From NCBI GenBank assembly GCA_034440615.1, contig JAOTOM010004358.1:124001-188000 (forward strand): a stretch of DNA of 64,000 nt. Direction: 5' to 3'. The DNA comes from Ashinkailepas kermadecensis (lineage: Eukaryota; Arthropoda; Thecostraca; Neolepadidae). The position numbers and the translations under genes were made by a program. Position 1 is the first letter of the stretch; each line of letters begins with the position of its first letter. This document shows, one piece after another, positions 11,471-22,770 of this stretch. Below the pieces are notes generated by a model that was not told the DNA's origin, ran no database searches, and worked only from the letters and a program-made list of their open reading frames with translations.

Positions 11471-13794
11471 GCATGTGTGTGTGTGTGTATTTATATGTAT
11501 GTATGTACAGCTATCTGCTTGTCTCGGTCTGTCGTTTGTTTCTGCTCGCCGCCGCCACCTGGCGCCGCCTCTGGAGAGGCTGAGCGCGGCTTGGCGGCGG
11601 TGAAACCTGCTGGCCGACTTACCTCGGCCCAGCGCAGCCAACGGTCGGCGGCGGCCAGGCCGCCTGCCCACCAGTCGACGGCACACCACCAAAATAGCCG
11701 GATCGCGGCCGTCACGTGGCCGGGCCGGCGCGCCGTCCGCCCGTCGTGTTGCAGGCCGAGTGTGCCCCGCCTCGGCGGCGCGTGCCCCACACAGTGCCTC
11801 GGGCGGCAGCGGGCGCACCGCGCGTCCACCGGCCGCCGGCCAGCTCGTGTGCGCCGTGCAGTGACGTGTGCGGCGGGTACGTGTGCCACCGACAGCCGCG
11901 CAGCAGTGAACGGTGACGTGTTTGCGCTCGTGCTCGCGACAGTGAACGTGCGTGGACGTGGTGGTGCCGGCGCGGCCGGCGGTGCCGACCGCTGGGACGC
12001 GGCAGCGCCGCTGCCGCCGGCCAGGGGCATGACCTGCCCTGTCACGCGTCCGGCGACGAGCTGTGCACATGAGATCCGTGCGCCGGCATGAGATGGCATT
12101 TCTGCGCCACCTGGAGGCGAGGCCGCCGCGGCCCGGCCGTCACCACCACGGCCGGCCACCCCCGCCCGAGTGTTCGGCGACGGCGTCGCCACCCGGCCTC
12201 GCGCCGCAGCCGACCAAGGGCGCCGGCGGCTTCCCCCGCTGGAAGCGCTGGAGACGAAGGTGCTGTGTCGCCGCCACCTCCGCGGCGGCAGGCTCTCACA
12301 GCAGTGTCGTTTTTGTCGCGCCGCCGGAGAAAACCCTCCTCTCTGCGGGGTGCGCGGCCGCCAGCGAGACGCTGGCGGCGGCCGCTGGTCGAGTGGCGGG
12401 CGGGCGGGCGGGCGCGCGCGCCGCGGGCCCAGCGGCTTGGCAGAGCGGCACGTGGTGGCAGCACCGACCGGCCGGCGGCCATCGCTGCCGTCGCGCCCGC
12501 CCGCCAGCTGACGAAACTGGCCCCGCTCCGCCACGCTCTCTCCCACGCTCTCCACTCTGCCGGCCGCCGTCGACTGTCCGTTGTGAAACGCCAGCGTCTC
12601 ACGTCTTTGTCCGACTCTGCAGTCTCTGTCCGTCTGTGTGATGGTGGTGTATATGTGTGTGTGTGTATGTGTGCCTGCCGTCCGTCGGTGACATCTCGTG
12701 CAGCTGGGGCGTTTGAAGCCGTGTTTGATATCGTGACTGACGGTGATAACCGAGTGCCCTCGGCCGGGCCTCCGCCTGCCCGGAACTGCCAGCCCGGCGC
12801 GGCTTCCCACTGCACGCATGCTGCCGCCGAGCATATTTTAATTGTAATCTAAATCACCCTAGTGAACTTGCGTTTCGGAGCGTGGCCATCCAAAATGCAT
12901 GGTGACGGAGGGGAGGCGAACTTTGAACTCCATGTAGCTGATGATTTTCACGGCTGTGGCCGTGACGCTAAATTGGAATTGGGTGTGGTGGTGTCCGTCC
13001 ACCAACGGGCGCGTCGTGACTGGCTGACATTCGGCGGGCTTAGAGGTCACTGCAGCAGCTCAGTCAACTCCGGGCCCGCTCAATGTGAGCCAGGCAGCCA
13101 CGTGTGCCACATGGGTTTCGGTGTATCGTCGCCTATTAAACCCAATCCGCCACCAGTTTGCCTCCGCGTGCACAATTTGCGCTGAATTATGCGCAGGATA
13201 ATGATGGGTGTTGGGCCGGTTCCGCCGCGAACAGCACAATTCTGCCGTGCTGCTTTCTGGCTGCTGGTTTTGCTGGGCGGCCACTGGCTGTGTGCCGACT
13301 GCGCTGCGATGTCTTCAGGTTAGGCTGTCATGCACGCTGCATTGTGGCTGGTCCGTCGTACAAATCTCCAGATTTGGGTGCGGGGCAACTCCCAAGATGA
13401 AATAATTTCCTCGTCTCCATATTTCATCCTTAATTTCCACTAATTATTACAGAAAAGAAACATTAAAATAAAGAACAAGCATGCTGATGAACATGTAATT
13501 GGCAAGTGGTCACAGAACGCACCACATTCAAGGTCGTGTTTTCGTTTTATTTCACCAGAATTGTCCACTCTCGACTACGTTTCGTACTTTCCCTCTGCAC
13601 TGTGGCAGTGCAGTGCAGCAGTGATGTGTCCCTGGGCTGGTCCAGTGCCTGCCGCCACCCAGTACTCAGCGTCCACCGTGTCGGAGGCGGGCGGCTGGCC
13701 GCCACACCGTGCCAGGCCCCTCCGGACGCCCGCGCCCGCGCCCGCTGTGGCCCGCTGACTGCCGCTCTCCGCAGTTATACAATAATAATTTGTT
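11461..13794 (+). other. spen intron; very GC-rich block 11540-12620
   Basis: No exon is recognised. The block from about 11540 to 12620 is extremely GC- and CpG-rich, and open frames of 190-450 codons appear in several frames at once, as base composition alone would give. It could be a CpG-island-like regulatory element. From about 12850 to 13790 the sequence is ordinary and unassigned. Confidence 0.45.
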
Positions 13795-14265
13795 GTTAGG
13801 TGTGAGATTGCGAAACAAGTACAGCAGGATGTCGAAATCGCCGTGAAAATAATGTTATTACAAACATTTATTAAGTCCTGCAAACCTAGTTTTGAGACAA
13901 TGGCATGAATCTCACTGTTCCCGCTTCCATGTTTTGACAGGTGCCTAATTTGGGGACACCAATATCAACAAGAACGATATAAACACCTATGCTATAAACT
14001 GGTATTATACAATATAACACATCGTAGGTAATCCCTCCACCTGGAATTGCGCTGCGGGATGTTCGTATTCACGATCCGGGAACCGTTATGGTGAGCATAA
14101 GCATGATACTTGTAAACGGGATACAGTTAGAACGAGGAATGAAGAAAACACGCACCGAGAAGCAAGATGTCTATGCTCCTTTTGGAAGGATGTCGATTCA
14201 GCCTTCAGTAAGTGACATATTCCATCCTATTTCGCGAATAATTTATCAATGGCTCTCCGTGATGG
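13795..14265 (+). repeat. Unidentified dispersed repeat, copy 1
   Basis: About 470 bp here is recognisably related, in the same order, to 17007-17463. Shared landmarks are AGGTGNGAGAT...GTACAG-AGGATGT, AACACATCGTAGGTAATC, GGTGAGCATAAGCATG-TACTT and CATCCTATTTCGCGAATAAT. The two copies are clearly diverged. No coding capacity or terminal inverted repeat is visible. Confidence 0.7.
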
Positions 14266-14545
14266 CCGGCTAGGTGCCAGGCGTTCTAGCTCTCCAGCCA
14301 CGTCCACGCCGCGTTATGTATGCCGCGCTGGCTGTGGTATTGCGCTGTGGCCTGACGACTGCGGCGCTGTGCGGTAGCCGGCCGGCTGGGATATATGTAT
14401 GTTGTTGCCCGTCGGCTTCGATGCTGAGCCGGAACGGGACTGCTGTGGACAGTTGCTGGCTGCCATATTGGGTTACGATCCGAGACGGCCCGGCCGCCGC
14501 ACCGCACTTTGGCTGGGCTGCGGAAGACTGGCCGGCCAGACGGTC

Positions 14546-14768
14546 CGGTCCAGTCTTGTCTTGTCTTGTCTTGTCCGGTCCGGTCCGGTCCGGTCCGGTC
14601 CGGTCCAGTCTTGTCTTGTCTTGTCTTGTCTTGTCTTGTCTTGTCTTGTCTTGTCTTGTCTTGTCTTGTCTTGTCTTGTCTTGTCTTGTCTTGTCTTGTC
14701 TTGTCTTGTCTTGTCTTGTCTTGTCCGGTCCGGTCCGGTCCGGTCCGGTCCGGTCCGGTCCGGTCTGG
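14546..14768. repeat. Pentanucleotide array (CTTGT)n / (TCCGG)n
   Basis: A block of about 32 CTTGT units is flanked on both sides by runs of TCCGG units. The two pentamers differ at two positions, and the layout is nearly symmetrical (TCCGG - CTTGT - TCCGG). Confidence 0.95.
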
Positions 14769-15705
14769 ACTATCTGGCCCCTCCCGCCAGATCTGTTCCA
14801 GTTGGTAAGCTGCGGGGCCGGCCGCCGGGCCAACTCCGGATTGTTCGGGCGTTGGAACGGCTTAGAAGCCGACCCACACGGCCGGGAAGCGCTGAGGAGC
14901 CGACCCTGGGCCGGGCGCCAGCGTTCCGTGAAACGAGCTGGCGCGACGGGGCGAGGCGGCCGGGGGCCTGGCACAGCCGGCCTCCGCTGCCGACCCACAC
15001 GCCGCGCTGAGCGGTGCCTGCCACGGGGCAGACGCCACACCGGCTGCCGACGCTCTGCTCCCGGATATTGCTTTCCACGGGCTATCGGCATGACATCTGT
15101 ATGGACGCTCGGGCTGGCTCGGACCCTCTCGCGCGTGTGTTTGTTCGCCGGCCGGCGCGCATTCGTATGGCGTCGCGACTTCGCTGTCGCTTCGCGGATT
15201 GAGCTCTGTGGGCGGCGCTCCCGAATCGAATTTGCCGTGGAAACGTGGGCCAGAGTTTCGCAGGCGCACGCAGTTCAGTGAGCTCCAGTCATCGGCATTG
15301 AAATGGGATTCCACATTGGACAGATGGACGGTCAAACTTCGAAATGACGTCCTTTGCCGATGTCGTCCGCTGGAGAAGGCCATTGGCAGCCAACACATGG
15401 TCGTCCGACGGGACATGTTACAAAACCGTTCGGCTGGCGAGTCGACGCCGGCCGGCAACGCAGCCCATCGGTTATGTTTCTCGCTGCCGGTCTGCCATTG
15501 CGATGGGCCGATGGCGATTTAGTCGTCGGCGCCGGGGCGGCGCGGTCGAGAACGACTCTTATTCGGGCCGGACGGGCGGCACCGGCTCCAGAAATGCACG
15601 GCCCAGCACGGTGCCGTCAACGTGACCTGGGCGCGGCGCGGCCTGGCTCGGCGCTTGCCTGGCAGCCATATGTGGCGGCGAACGGCCGTTTGGCCGTCAG
15701 ACGGC
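14769..15705 (+). other. spen intron, GC-rich, unassigned
   Basis: No exon or repeat family is recognised. The sequence is CpG-rich, so long open frames arise in several frames by composition. Confidence 0.4.
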
Positions 15706-15895
15706 GTCACGTGTGCCGGTCGGTGCACGGTCGGCCTGGCCCGTCCGCGCACGTCCCGTCCCGCCCGCCGGCTGGCTGGCTGGCAGGCACTACCGTCACG
15801 TGTGCCGGTCGGTGCACGGTCGGCCTGGCCCGTCCGCGCACCTCCCGTCCCGCCCGCCGGCTGGCTGGCTGGCTGGCACTACCGTCACGTGCGCG
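15706..15895. repeat. 89-bp tandem duplication
   Basis: The word GTCACGTGTGCCGGTCGGTG recurs at 15706 and 15795, and GTCACGTG again at 15884, giving two full 89-bp units and the start of a third. Confidence 0.85.
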
Positions 15896-16129
15896 ACGTT
15901 CCAAGTGCTGGCGCTGTGGTGCACTGACCTTTGGACGGCCTGCGCGAGGTAGTCGGTCCGGCTGGTCGGCCGATCTCCCGGTAACGCTGTGTACACAGCG
16001 GGCGGGCGGGGGGCGCGATGGCCACCCCAAGTCCGGAATTCTGATGGCGTGGCAGGGTTGTGGCGGTCTGGCCTCTGATCGTCCTGTCTGGTGCACTGCC
16101 CCGATGTGGTCGTGTTGTCTGCTATTGCT

Positions 16130-16940
16130 GCCCTGCTCTGAGCTGGTGTACTGCCGCTTTCCGGCTCTGGGCTGGTGTACTGCCGCTGCCCAGCTGGGCT
16201 GGTGTACTACCGCTGTCCGGCTCTGGGCTGGTGTACTGCCGCTGCCCGGCTCTGGGCTGGTGTACTGCCGCTGTCCGGCTCTGGCCTGGTGTATTGCCGC
16301 TGCCCGGCTCTGGGCTGGTGTACTGCCGCTGTCCGGCTCTGGCCTGGTGTATTGCCGCTGCCCGGCTCTGGGCTGGTGTACTGCCGTTGTCCGGCTCTGG
16401 GCTGGTGTACTGCCGCTGTCCGGCTCTGGGCTGGTGTACTGCCGCTGTCCGGCTCTGGCCTGGTGTATTGCCGCTGCCCGGCTCTGGGCTGGTGTACTGC
16501 CGCTGTCCGGCTCTGGGCTGGTGTACTGCCGCTGTCCGGCTCTGGCCTGGTGTACTGCCGCTGTCCGGCTCTGCGCTGCCCGGCTCTGGGCTGGTGCACT
16601 GCCGCTGTCCGGCTCTGGGCTGGTGTATTGCCGCTGTCCGGCTCTGGCCTGGTGTACTGCCGCTGCCCGGCTCTGGGCTGGTGCACTGCCGCTATCCGGC
16701 TCTGGGCTGGTGTATTGCCGCTGTCCGGCTCTGGGCTGGTGTACTGCCGCTGTCCGGCTCTGGGCTGGTGTACTGCCGCTGCCCGGCTCTGGGCTGTTGT
16801 ACTGCCGCTGTCCGGCTCTGGGCTGGTGTACTGCCTTGTCCGGTTCTGGGCTGGTGTACTGCCGCTGTCCGGCTCTGGGCTGGTGTACTGCCGCTGTCCG
16901 GCTCTGGGCTGGTGTATTGCCGCTGCCCGGCTCTGCTCTT
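16130..16940. repeat. 29-bp minisatellite, about 27 copies
   Basis: The unit contains GGCTCTGGGCTGGTGTACTG followed by CCGCTGTCC. Variants alternate TCTGGGC/TCTGGCC, TACTG/TATTG and CTGTCC/CTGCCC. A partial deletion occurs near 16570. Confidence 0.94.
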
Positions 16941-17006
16941 CCAATTCGGTACAACTGCCAGAATCTGGTGATGGGGAAGTGTTAAAATAATGTTTTTTTT
17001 TTTCAT

Positions 17007-17463
17007 TAGGTGCGAGATGTCGATACGGGTACAGTAGGATGTAAAAATATACCATGGAAGCATGCCAATTAAAATATCGTTTCAGTCCTTCAAGCTCGAT
17101 TTGAGCCAACAGTGCACTCATCAGCGCATATTCTTGGTTTAATTTCGGAGACACCTAATATATGGATACCTATGTTAACGACAACGATTGTAATGCCATG
17201 TAATGAACAAAACGCATTGTTTAACACACCACATCGTAGATAATCTCTGTATCTGGAATTGTGCCACGTGTAATCAATCCGTAATGGTGAGCAATAAGCA
17301 TGCTACTTAGACGCAAAATGCAATACTCTTAGGAACGAGTCATGGTGACTCCATAAACACATATCAACAAGCACGATGTCCATACGTTCTTGGAAAGGAT
17401 TCCTATTCAATACTCGGAAAGTGGTATTTTCCACCCTATTTCACGCATAATTTATCACTGTGA
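17007..17463 (+). repeat. Unidentified dispersed repeat, copy 2
   Basis: This is the second copy of the family described at 13795-14265, in the same orientation. It starts with ATTAGGTGCGAGATGTCGAT after a poly-T run. It ends with the TTTCACGCATAATTTATCA motif that is then duplicated downstream. Confidence 0.7.
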
Positions 17464-17695
17464 TGCCGACATGCCTCTGTTGAGGAATGAAGGGCTCTGT
17501 TGTAAGACCATTCCCGGGCGGTGAATGTGGTTTAGGTGCGATGGCCCACTAAAAATTATTATTTTCCACCCTATTTCACGCATAATTTATCATTGTGATG
17601 CCGACATGCCTCTGTTGAGGAATGGAGGGCTCTGTTGTAAGACCATTCCCGGGCGGTGAATGTGGTTTAGGTGCGATGGCCCAGTAAAAATTAAA
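17426..17695 (+). repeat. 135-bp tandem duplication
   Basis: The segment starting ATTTTCCACCCTATTTCACG at 17426 is repeated at 17561, 135 bp later, with almost no differences. This implies a recent duplication of the tail of the dispersed repeat plus downstream sequence (CATGCCTCTGTTGAGGAATG). Confidence 0.92.
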
Positions 17696-17886
17696 GAATT
17701 AAAGAAGAATTAATGAATAAAAAATAAAGAAGAATTAATGAATTCAAAAATTACAGAATATATTGGCTGTGTTAGATGTAACCCTGTATACCATTCTGCG
17801 GTACAAAGGGCGCGAATGCTCTGGTCGCTTTTAAAAGTAATCCCCAAGCGGCTAGAACAGCTATACCAGGTAATAAAGTTTCAGGC

Positions 17887-18150
17887 TTAATGCGAGCTGC
17901 GGGGGCCATCTGGGGGGCAAGCGTGTAAATGAAAAATACTATGAGAGAAGAGAAATTCAGTCCGAAGCCCCCTAATTAATCCTGAGTTCTGAGGAGACCA
18001 CCCCATTGTGCTGCTGTGCACAATCCCTTCAGCATCCCAGGCCAGTTCTGAAGTACCTCTCCAAGATCGAAATTCATGTTGAGTATCCTTTACAAGGTTA
18101 TGCCTATGACGATCAGTCTGGACATTCTCTTTGACAAGTGTTTGTAGCAC
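17887..18150 (-). pseudogene. Reverse-transcriptase fragment (third LINE copy)
   Basis: The minus-strand peptide LVKENVQTDRHRHNLVKDTQ followed by HEFRS matches the reverse-transcriptase finger region of the adjacent LINE copy B. The similarity is lost after this point. It preserves the sequence across the point where copy B is interrupted by a MITE, TATCCTTTACAAGGTTATGC near 18077, and so serves as an unoccupied reference site. Confidence 0.75.
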
Positions 18151-18480
18151 GTTGTAACTTGTGTTTGTAACTTGACATGCTTGCTATCTGAGGCAAGCAT
18201 GTCAAGTTTCTCCCAACAGTCATCCCAAATATGTTAAAGCTTTACCACATTTCCACACAACTCTTGGCTGCCACACTACCTCCTAATGCCTTGTGGTACC
18301 ACTCATTACGTCCTGCCACCTTCGGAAGGATTAATGTCAACACTTCCAGCATCCAGCACCTCCTGACTTCCAGCATGGATTTAATGCCTTACCAATACTT
18401 TTTAAACTGCATCCATGCCTGCTTAAAGGGGTCTGTGCTGTGCGCACTTGCTTAGCATCTCACCCCATCCATGATAAATT
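18151..18480 (+). other. Unassigned intron sequence
   Basis: Nothing is recognised. The sequence lies between two LINE fragments and may be LINE untranslated region. Confidence 0.35.
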
Positions 18481-18723
18481 AGAACTAAAAAACAAGATTC
18501 CCCTGTCTAAAAAATTTGTCCACCCTACTTTTAAATACATATATTCGATGAGGAACTACCCACAACATCAGCAGGCAGCCTATTCCACTGATCAACAACC
18601 CTTTGACTGAAGGCCTGTTATCGCTTAACTGTCCTACACCTCAACTTGTTTAACCTGAATTGATGATCCCTATGTGATACTCTAAACTGAAGAGCGTCAT
18701 TCAAATTGACATGATCCAGTCCT

Positions 18724-19160
18724 TTAACAATTTTGTACATTTAAATCATGTCCCCCCCTTAATCTCCTATGCTTGAGTGAGTGCATATCTAATGCCGCAA
18801 GCCTTTCTCCATATTCTAAGTTACCTATTCCACTGATAGTCTCGTTGCTTTGCGCTGCACTCTTTCTAACATATCTATATCTTTTTATAGGTAGGGGCTC
18901 CATGCTTATACAGAATATTCCAAGTGGGCTCGCATATATGCTAACCAACCTAACCCAACCTAGGACTTTTCCCACAATCCCATGTTGCTGTAGTTGATGA
19001 ATTAGCCTACCATGTGGAACTTTATCAAAAGCTTTGCTAAAGTCCAAGTACACAACATCCATCCTGCTTTGATTGTCTACTTCTTTAGTAACATACTCCA
19101 TAAACTCAAATAGGTTAGTTAAACAAGACCTTCGAGATCGAAATCCATGTTGAGTATCCC
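18724..19160 (-). pseudogene. LINE reverse-transcriptase fragment (copy B)
   Basis: The finger motif YLDFSKAFDKVPHGRL is followed directly by the tail segment ISGIGNLEYGERLAALDMHS, so the palm with the catalytic aspartates has been lost. The upstream continuation of the same frame is cut by the MITE insertion and resumes at about 20169. Confidence 0.82.
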
Positions 19161-19164
19161 TTAA

Positions 19165-20164
19165 CATGCGCCCTGGAGGGTCTCTGAAAATTACGCGCAC
19201 TGGAGAGGGGGGGGGCGGCGGATTCCGCCCCCCCCCTAAGATCTCAGCTCCTAGTATAGCTAGTGTAACGAAATTCTTAGGGTAGATGGGTATGACGGTG
19301 AACTCTATTGTGTGCAAATTTCATGACCTTAGGTCAATATATTCAAGGTCAAATGAGGTCACATATGTCATATTTGGCTTGTTTTGCGTGGCTTGGCTTG
19401 ACATGGTTATGGATCGCTGCGATTATGTTTAAATGCTCCAAAATGGGCATCATTGATGTTTTGGACATAACTAATGATGCAAGATAGATGATAGATCCGG
19501 CAATTGACCTCAGGTCATCTATATATCAGCACTTTATCGGGTCAGTTACCGGTTCCAGTTGCCGGAACCGGGCCACCCGCCGGACCGGCGAGCGGCCCGG
19601 CGCAATCGGCTTCACGAAGAAAGGGCTGAAGTACATTAATGATGTATGGCAACGCTTAGGTTCACAATGGCAAAAACAGAAGTTGTCAGTAGGGAGTAAC
19701 ATGCAAAATGGCATGAATCGCATGACTGTCATTTGCGTTTATGACAACCTTCTAGTTGAACAAGTTTGGTTCCATTGACCAGTCATGAACTTGACCTGAG
19801 TTAACCGCGGTGAACTGGCATGATCTTGAAACAATATAGCGTAACAATATACATCAAACAAGGCGCTAGTATTACCATGAAAACTTCCCTTTTGTGATAT
19901 ACGGGAAGCGCATCAGCGCCGATTTTTGTGGTCTGACGCTGCTAAATGTTTTGACTTTGACGGCCTCCAACTTGAAAAATGTTCGTCCGATTTCCGTTTT
20001 TCTTGTTTTAAGCGACGCGCCGGACATTTCCAAGCAGGTACACAAAAATTGCGTATATCGGCCGGTAAAATGAGTTGAGTGTGAATAAAATGAGTTGGGC
20101 GGGAGTTATTTACGAAAATCGGAGGGGTGGGCGGATTTCCCCCCCCCGCCCTCCAGTGCGCGTG
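19165..20164. mobile_element. 1000-bp TTAA-type MITE inside LINE copy B
   Basis: The element is exactly 1000 bp and is flanked by TTAA at 19161-19164 and 20165-20168. Its ends are inverted repeats: left TTAACATGCGCCCTGGAGGG and, read on the minus strand, right TTAACACGCGCACTGGAGGG. Next to each end is a G-run/C-run palindrome. The left terminus carries an extra internal copy of GCGCACTGGAG. There is no transposase frame, so it is non-autonomous. TTAA duplication is characteristic of piggyBac-type (and Kolobok) elements. The third LINE copy at about 18077 shows the LINE sequence without the insert. An ER-1 motif lies at 19505-19517. Confidence 0.88.
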
Positions 20165-20388
20165 TTAAAAGGTTGTGCCTATCAAGATGAATCTGAACAT
20201 TCTGTTTAACCAGTTTTTCTAATATCTTGCAAACTATTGAGTTCAAACTGACTGGCCTTTAGTTTCCTACACACTTCATACTTCCCTTTTTGAAAATTGG
20301 TACTACGTTTGCATTTCTCCAATCTTCGGGTACTTCAGAATATTCCATACACCGCCTAAAAATAATACCTAGGGGAACTGCTAAGGCT

Positions 20389-20880
20389 TTAGCACACTGC
20401 TAAGGCCATAGCATATATATCATCTGGTCCAGAAGCTTTATTGGTTTTGATATTATGCAACTGTTTTTCTACAGCTTCTGTAGTTATTGTAAGATCCTCC
20501 AGCCTATCACCTGTCATGGCATAACCTTCAGTTGTTTCTATTGTATCAGAATTTTCTTTAGTAAAGACTGATGAGAATTGCTTGCTTAGATATTCCACAA
20601 TATCACAATCATCAACCACTATTTCCCAATCTACCTCCAGTGGCCCTACACGACACTTTTTAGCCCTACGTTTGTAGAAGCTAAAGAATCTCTTAGCATT
20701 ACCTGCCGAACATTCTCGAGCTAATTTGATTTCAGCCCGTCTTTTAGATGCCCTAACACACCTAACTTTATTTCTAGCTATTTTATATGATGCGAGGTTT
20801 ACCTCAGAGTTAGCATCTTTTAGTTTCTTGAATGCCTGTTCTTTGACTCCAGTAAATGCTTTACTTCCCTTGTCAGCCAT
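20389..20880 (-). pseudogene. LINE reverse-transcriptase N-terminal part (copy B)
   Basis: This 163-codon frame contains FFSFYKRRAKKCRVGPLEVD and KASGPDDIYAMAL, aligning with the N-terminal reverse-transcriptase region of copy A (FFSFYKLSK and KAAGPDGIYARVL). It ends in a frameshift/stop. Confidence 0.82.
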
Positions 20881-21439
20881 GAAGGGTGCTTAACCCTGGT
20901 TAATCTAATTTGCCTATTGGGAATGAACCTATCCTGATCTCGGAATAGCTTATCTTTTATCAGTCTCCACATTTCATAAGCCCCTTCAATAAGTCTTCCC
21001 AGTGAATTTCATTCAGGATGATCCTGAACTCATTGTAATTCCCTTTAGCAAAGTTTGGAATAAATGTCTTATTGGTTCCTACACTTGCAACATATAATTA
21101 GAAGCGTATATTGTTGTGATCACTACTACCAAAGGTCTCTTCTATGTTCACATTTTGTACCAAATTTTCCTCATTAATAAGCACAAGATCTAATATTTCA
21201 TTTTCCCTTGTAGTTTCATGTCATTTAAAAAAAGAAATTTTCCTCAAAACAAGCCATGAAACTTCTTCCTGATTTGTTTAGACCTATAGTTTTGCTTCCC
21301 AATACTGTTATGTTAAAATCCCCCAACGAAACAGTTCTCTCGTGCACCTACTTATCTCTTCCTGCATCTTTCCTGTAAATCAGCACCTATCTCACTACTA
21401 TGGGTCGAAAACGTCTTCCGACATTACCATTCTCACTTC

Positions 21440-22100
21440 CACTGATGTATTTAACCTGAACTGGATAGATGACCTGGTGACCTGAGGTCATGAAATCGGG
21501 CACGTTCGGATTCATCTCATCATGCCTGATAAGTGCATATCTCGAATCATAGCCCTATGAGCTTTGGGGGTCAATCGCTAGCAAAAGACTGACCCGACCA
21601 CTCAGCAAAACGTGCGAAAATCAATAAACTCGGGTAGAATGAAGGCAAATTATTAATAGTTATCTGTAAATAAACATCATTTTTGTTTTTTGCTTCGAAA
21701 GACAATCCATGACCCCTATAGTAAATGTGGTTACAAATGTGAATATCAAGTGGCTTGGGGGTCACGGGAGGTCACGTGACCTGAGGTCAAACGGCCACAG
21801 CTTCGAAATTTGTTCAAAATTAAAAACCAATCCCAGAAATGAAAAGAAGAGGTATTTGCGATTCTACAGATATGCTACATGTTTATCCTAGGTTTTAAAG
21901 TACCGGAGATAATCACTCAAAGATTGACCTGCAATGTGACCTATGAAAATTTCCTCAGGCCATATCTCCAAGGTCGCTGCCAGTACGAAATTAAAACTTT
22001 CACAGATTGATTCAGCGCCCATGACTACCCTATACACCTACTTAGGTTGAAATCGCTCGCATGGCGGTGTCATTTCCCAAGAATTTTGGTCGCCTGGTAA
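21440..22100. mobile_element. Degraded relative of the TTAA MITE family
   Basis: This stretch interrupts LINE-like sequence. It contains two perfect TGACCTGAGGTCA palindromes (21478-21490 and 21777-21789) plus several single TGACCT half-sites, the same signature as the MITEs at 19165 and 39667. TTTAACCTGAAC near 21450 may be a worn left edge. The right edge is not defined. Confidence 0.5.
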
Positions 22101-22295
22101 TGGACTTCCCCTCCTCCCAAAAAAAAATCCTCCACAAATCCAAGAGCCTCACCCAAGCTCCTTGCAAATCTTGGCTACCCTGGTATTCAGCCCAATGGCC
22201 CTCGAATACCATTCTACACTTGCATTTGCCATAGGGAGGATGGATGTTACCACCCCTCTCTTCCTGCTTCCTGCTAACCTACCTATCAAAGCCCT
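22100..22295 (-). pseudogene. Probable LINE coding remnant
   Basis: A minus-strand reading gives a short peptide of the type RVAKICKELGEALGFVE, which resembles the esterase/nuclease linker found in CR1-like elements. It is too short to classify further. Confidence 0.35.
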
Positions 22296-22296
22296 A

Positions 22297-22390
22297 GAGT
22301 CCACCCGCGACTAATCGGCGTGAGAGGTTGGCGACGCTATATGACCTAGCGATTGAATGCGTCGTAAAAGAACTCAAGGTTCTTCTTCAC
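22297..22390 (+). mobile_element. SINE, 3' part (long form)
   Basis: GAGTCCACCCGCGACTAATC, the GTGAGAGGTTGGCGACGCTA core, and the end GAACTCAAGGTTCTT match the full-length SINE at 4645-4938. The tRNA head is missing, as is usual for 5'-truncated copies. Confidence 0.85.
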
Positions 22391-22559
22391 TAGTGGTGCA
22401 CCTAGGGAAGGCGCGGCACGGGCCTACTGGCGCCCTCCGCAATTTTTAGAGGAACCTCAGCTTTAGTAAGGGCATTCCTGTAATGTACAGAGAGGGCACC
22501 CCAGCCATAGGAGACCACCTATGGCGGAGAGACAAAGAGGCACGCCAGCAGTTGTAGTG

Positions 22560-22770
22560 GCACTCCTGCAGTGCGGAGGGCACCCGAGCCATTGTATGGG
22601 CACTCCTGCATTGTGCAGAGCGACTCCCAGCCGTTGTAGGACAACCCTGCAGTCTGCAGAGGGGCACCCCAGCCGTTGTAGGGCAACCCTGCAGTCTGCG
22701 GAGAGGCACCCCAGCCGCTGTAGGGCAACCCTGCAGTCTGCAGAGACGGTACCCCAGCTGCTGTAGTGGC
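22560..22770. repeat. ~42-bp minisatellite, about 5 copies
   Basis: The unit contains CCAGCCGTTGTAGGGCAACC followed by CTGCAGTCTGCAGAG. Outer copies are diverged. Confidence 0.88.

Larger units (their letters stand above)
18480..21410 (-). mobile_element. Decayed CR1/jockey-like LINE, copy B, split by a MITE
   Basis: The order on the minus strand is a degraded endonuclease end (about 21410-21000), then the N-terminal reverse transcriptase (20389-20880, with FFSFYKRRAKK and NKASGPDDIYA). The finger region (DTQHGFRSRRSC and VVYLDFSKAFDKVP) and C-terminal tail (HSLKHRRLRG) follow down to about 18600. The catalytic YADD region is missing, deleted between about 18900 and 18970. The element is interrupted at 19161-20168 by a TTAA-flanked MITE. 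Frameshifts are common. It is the same general family as copy A. Confidence 0.85.

Noticed and set aside
15354..16985. 543-codon plus-strand frame
   Set aside because: It covers the 89-bp and 29-bp repeats; other frames on both strands are also open.
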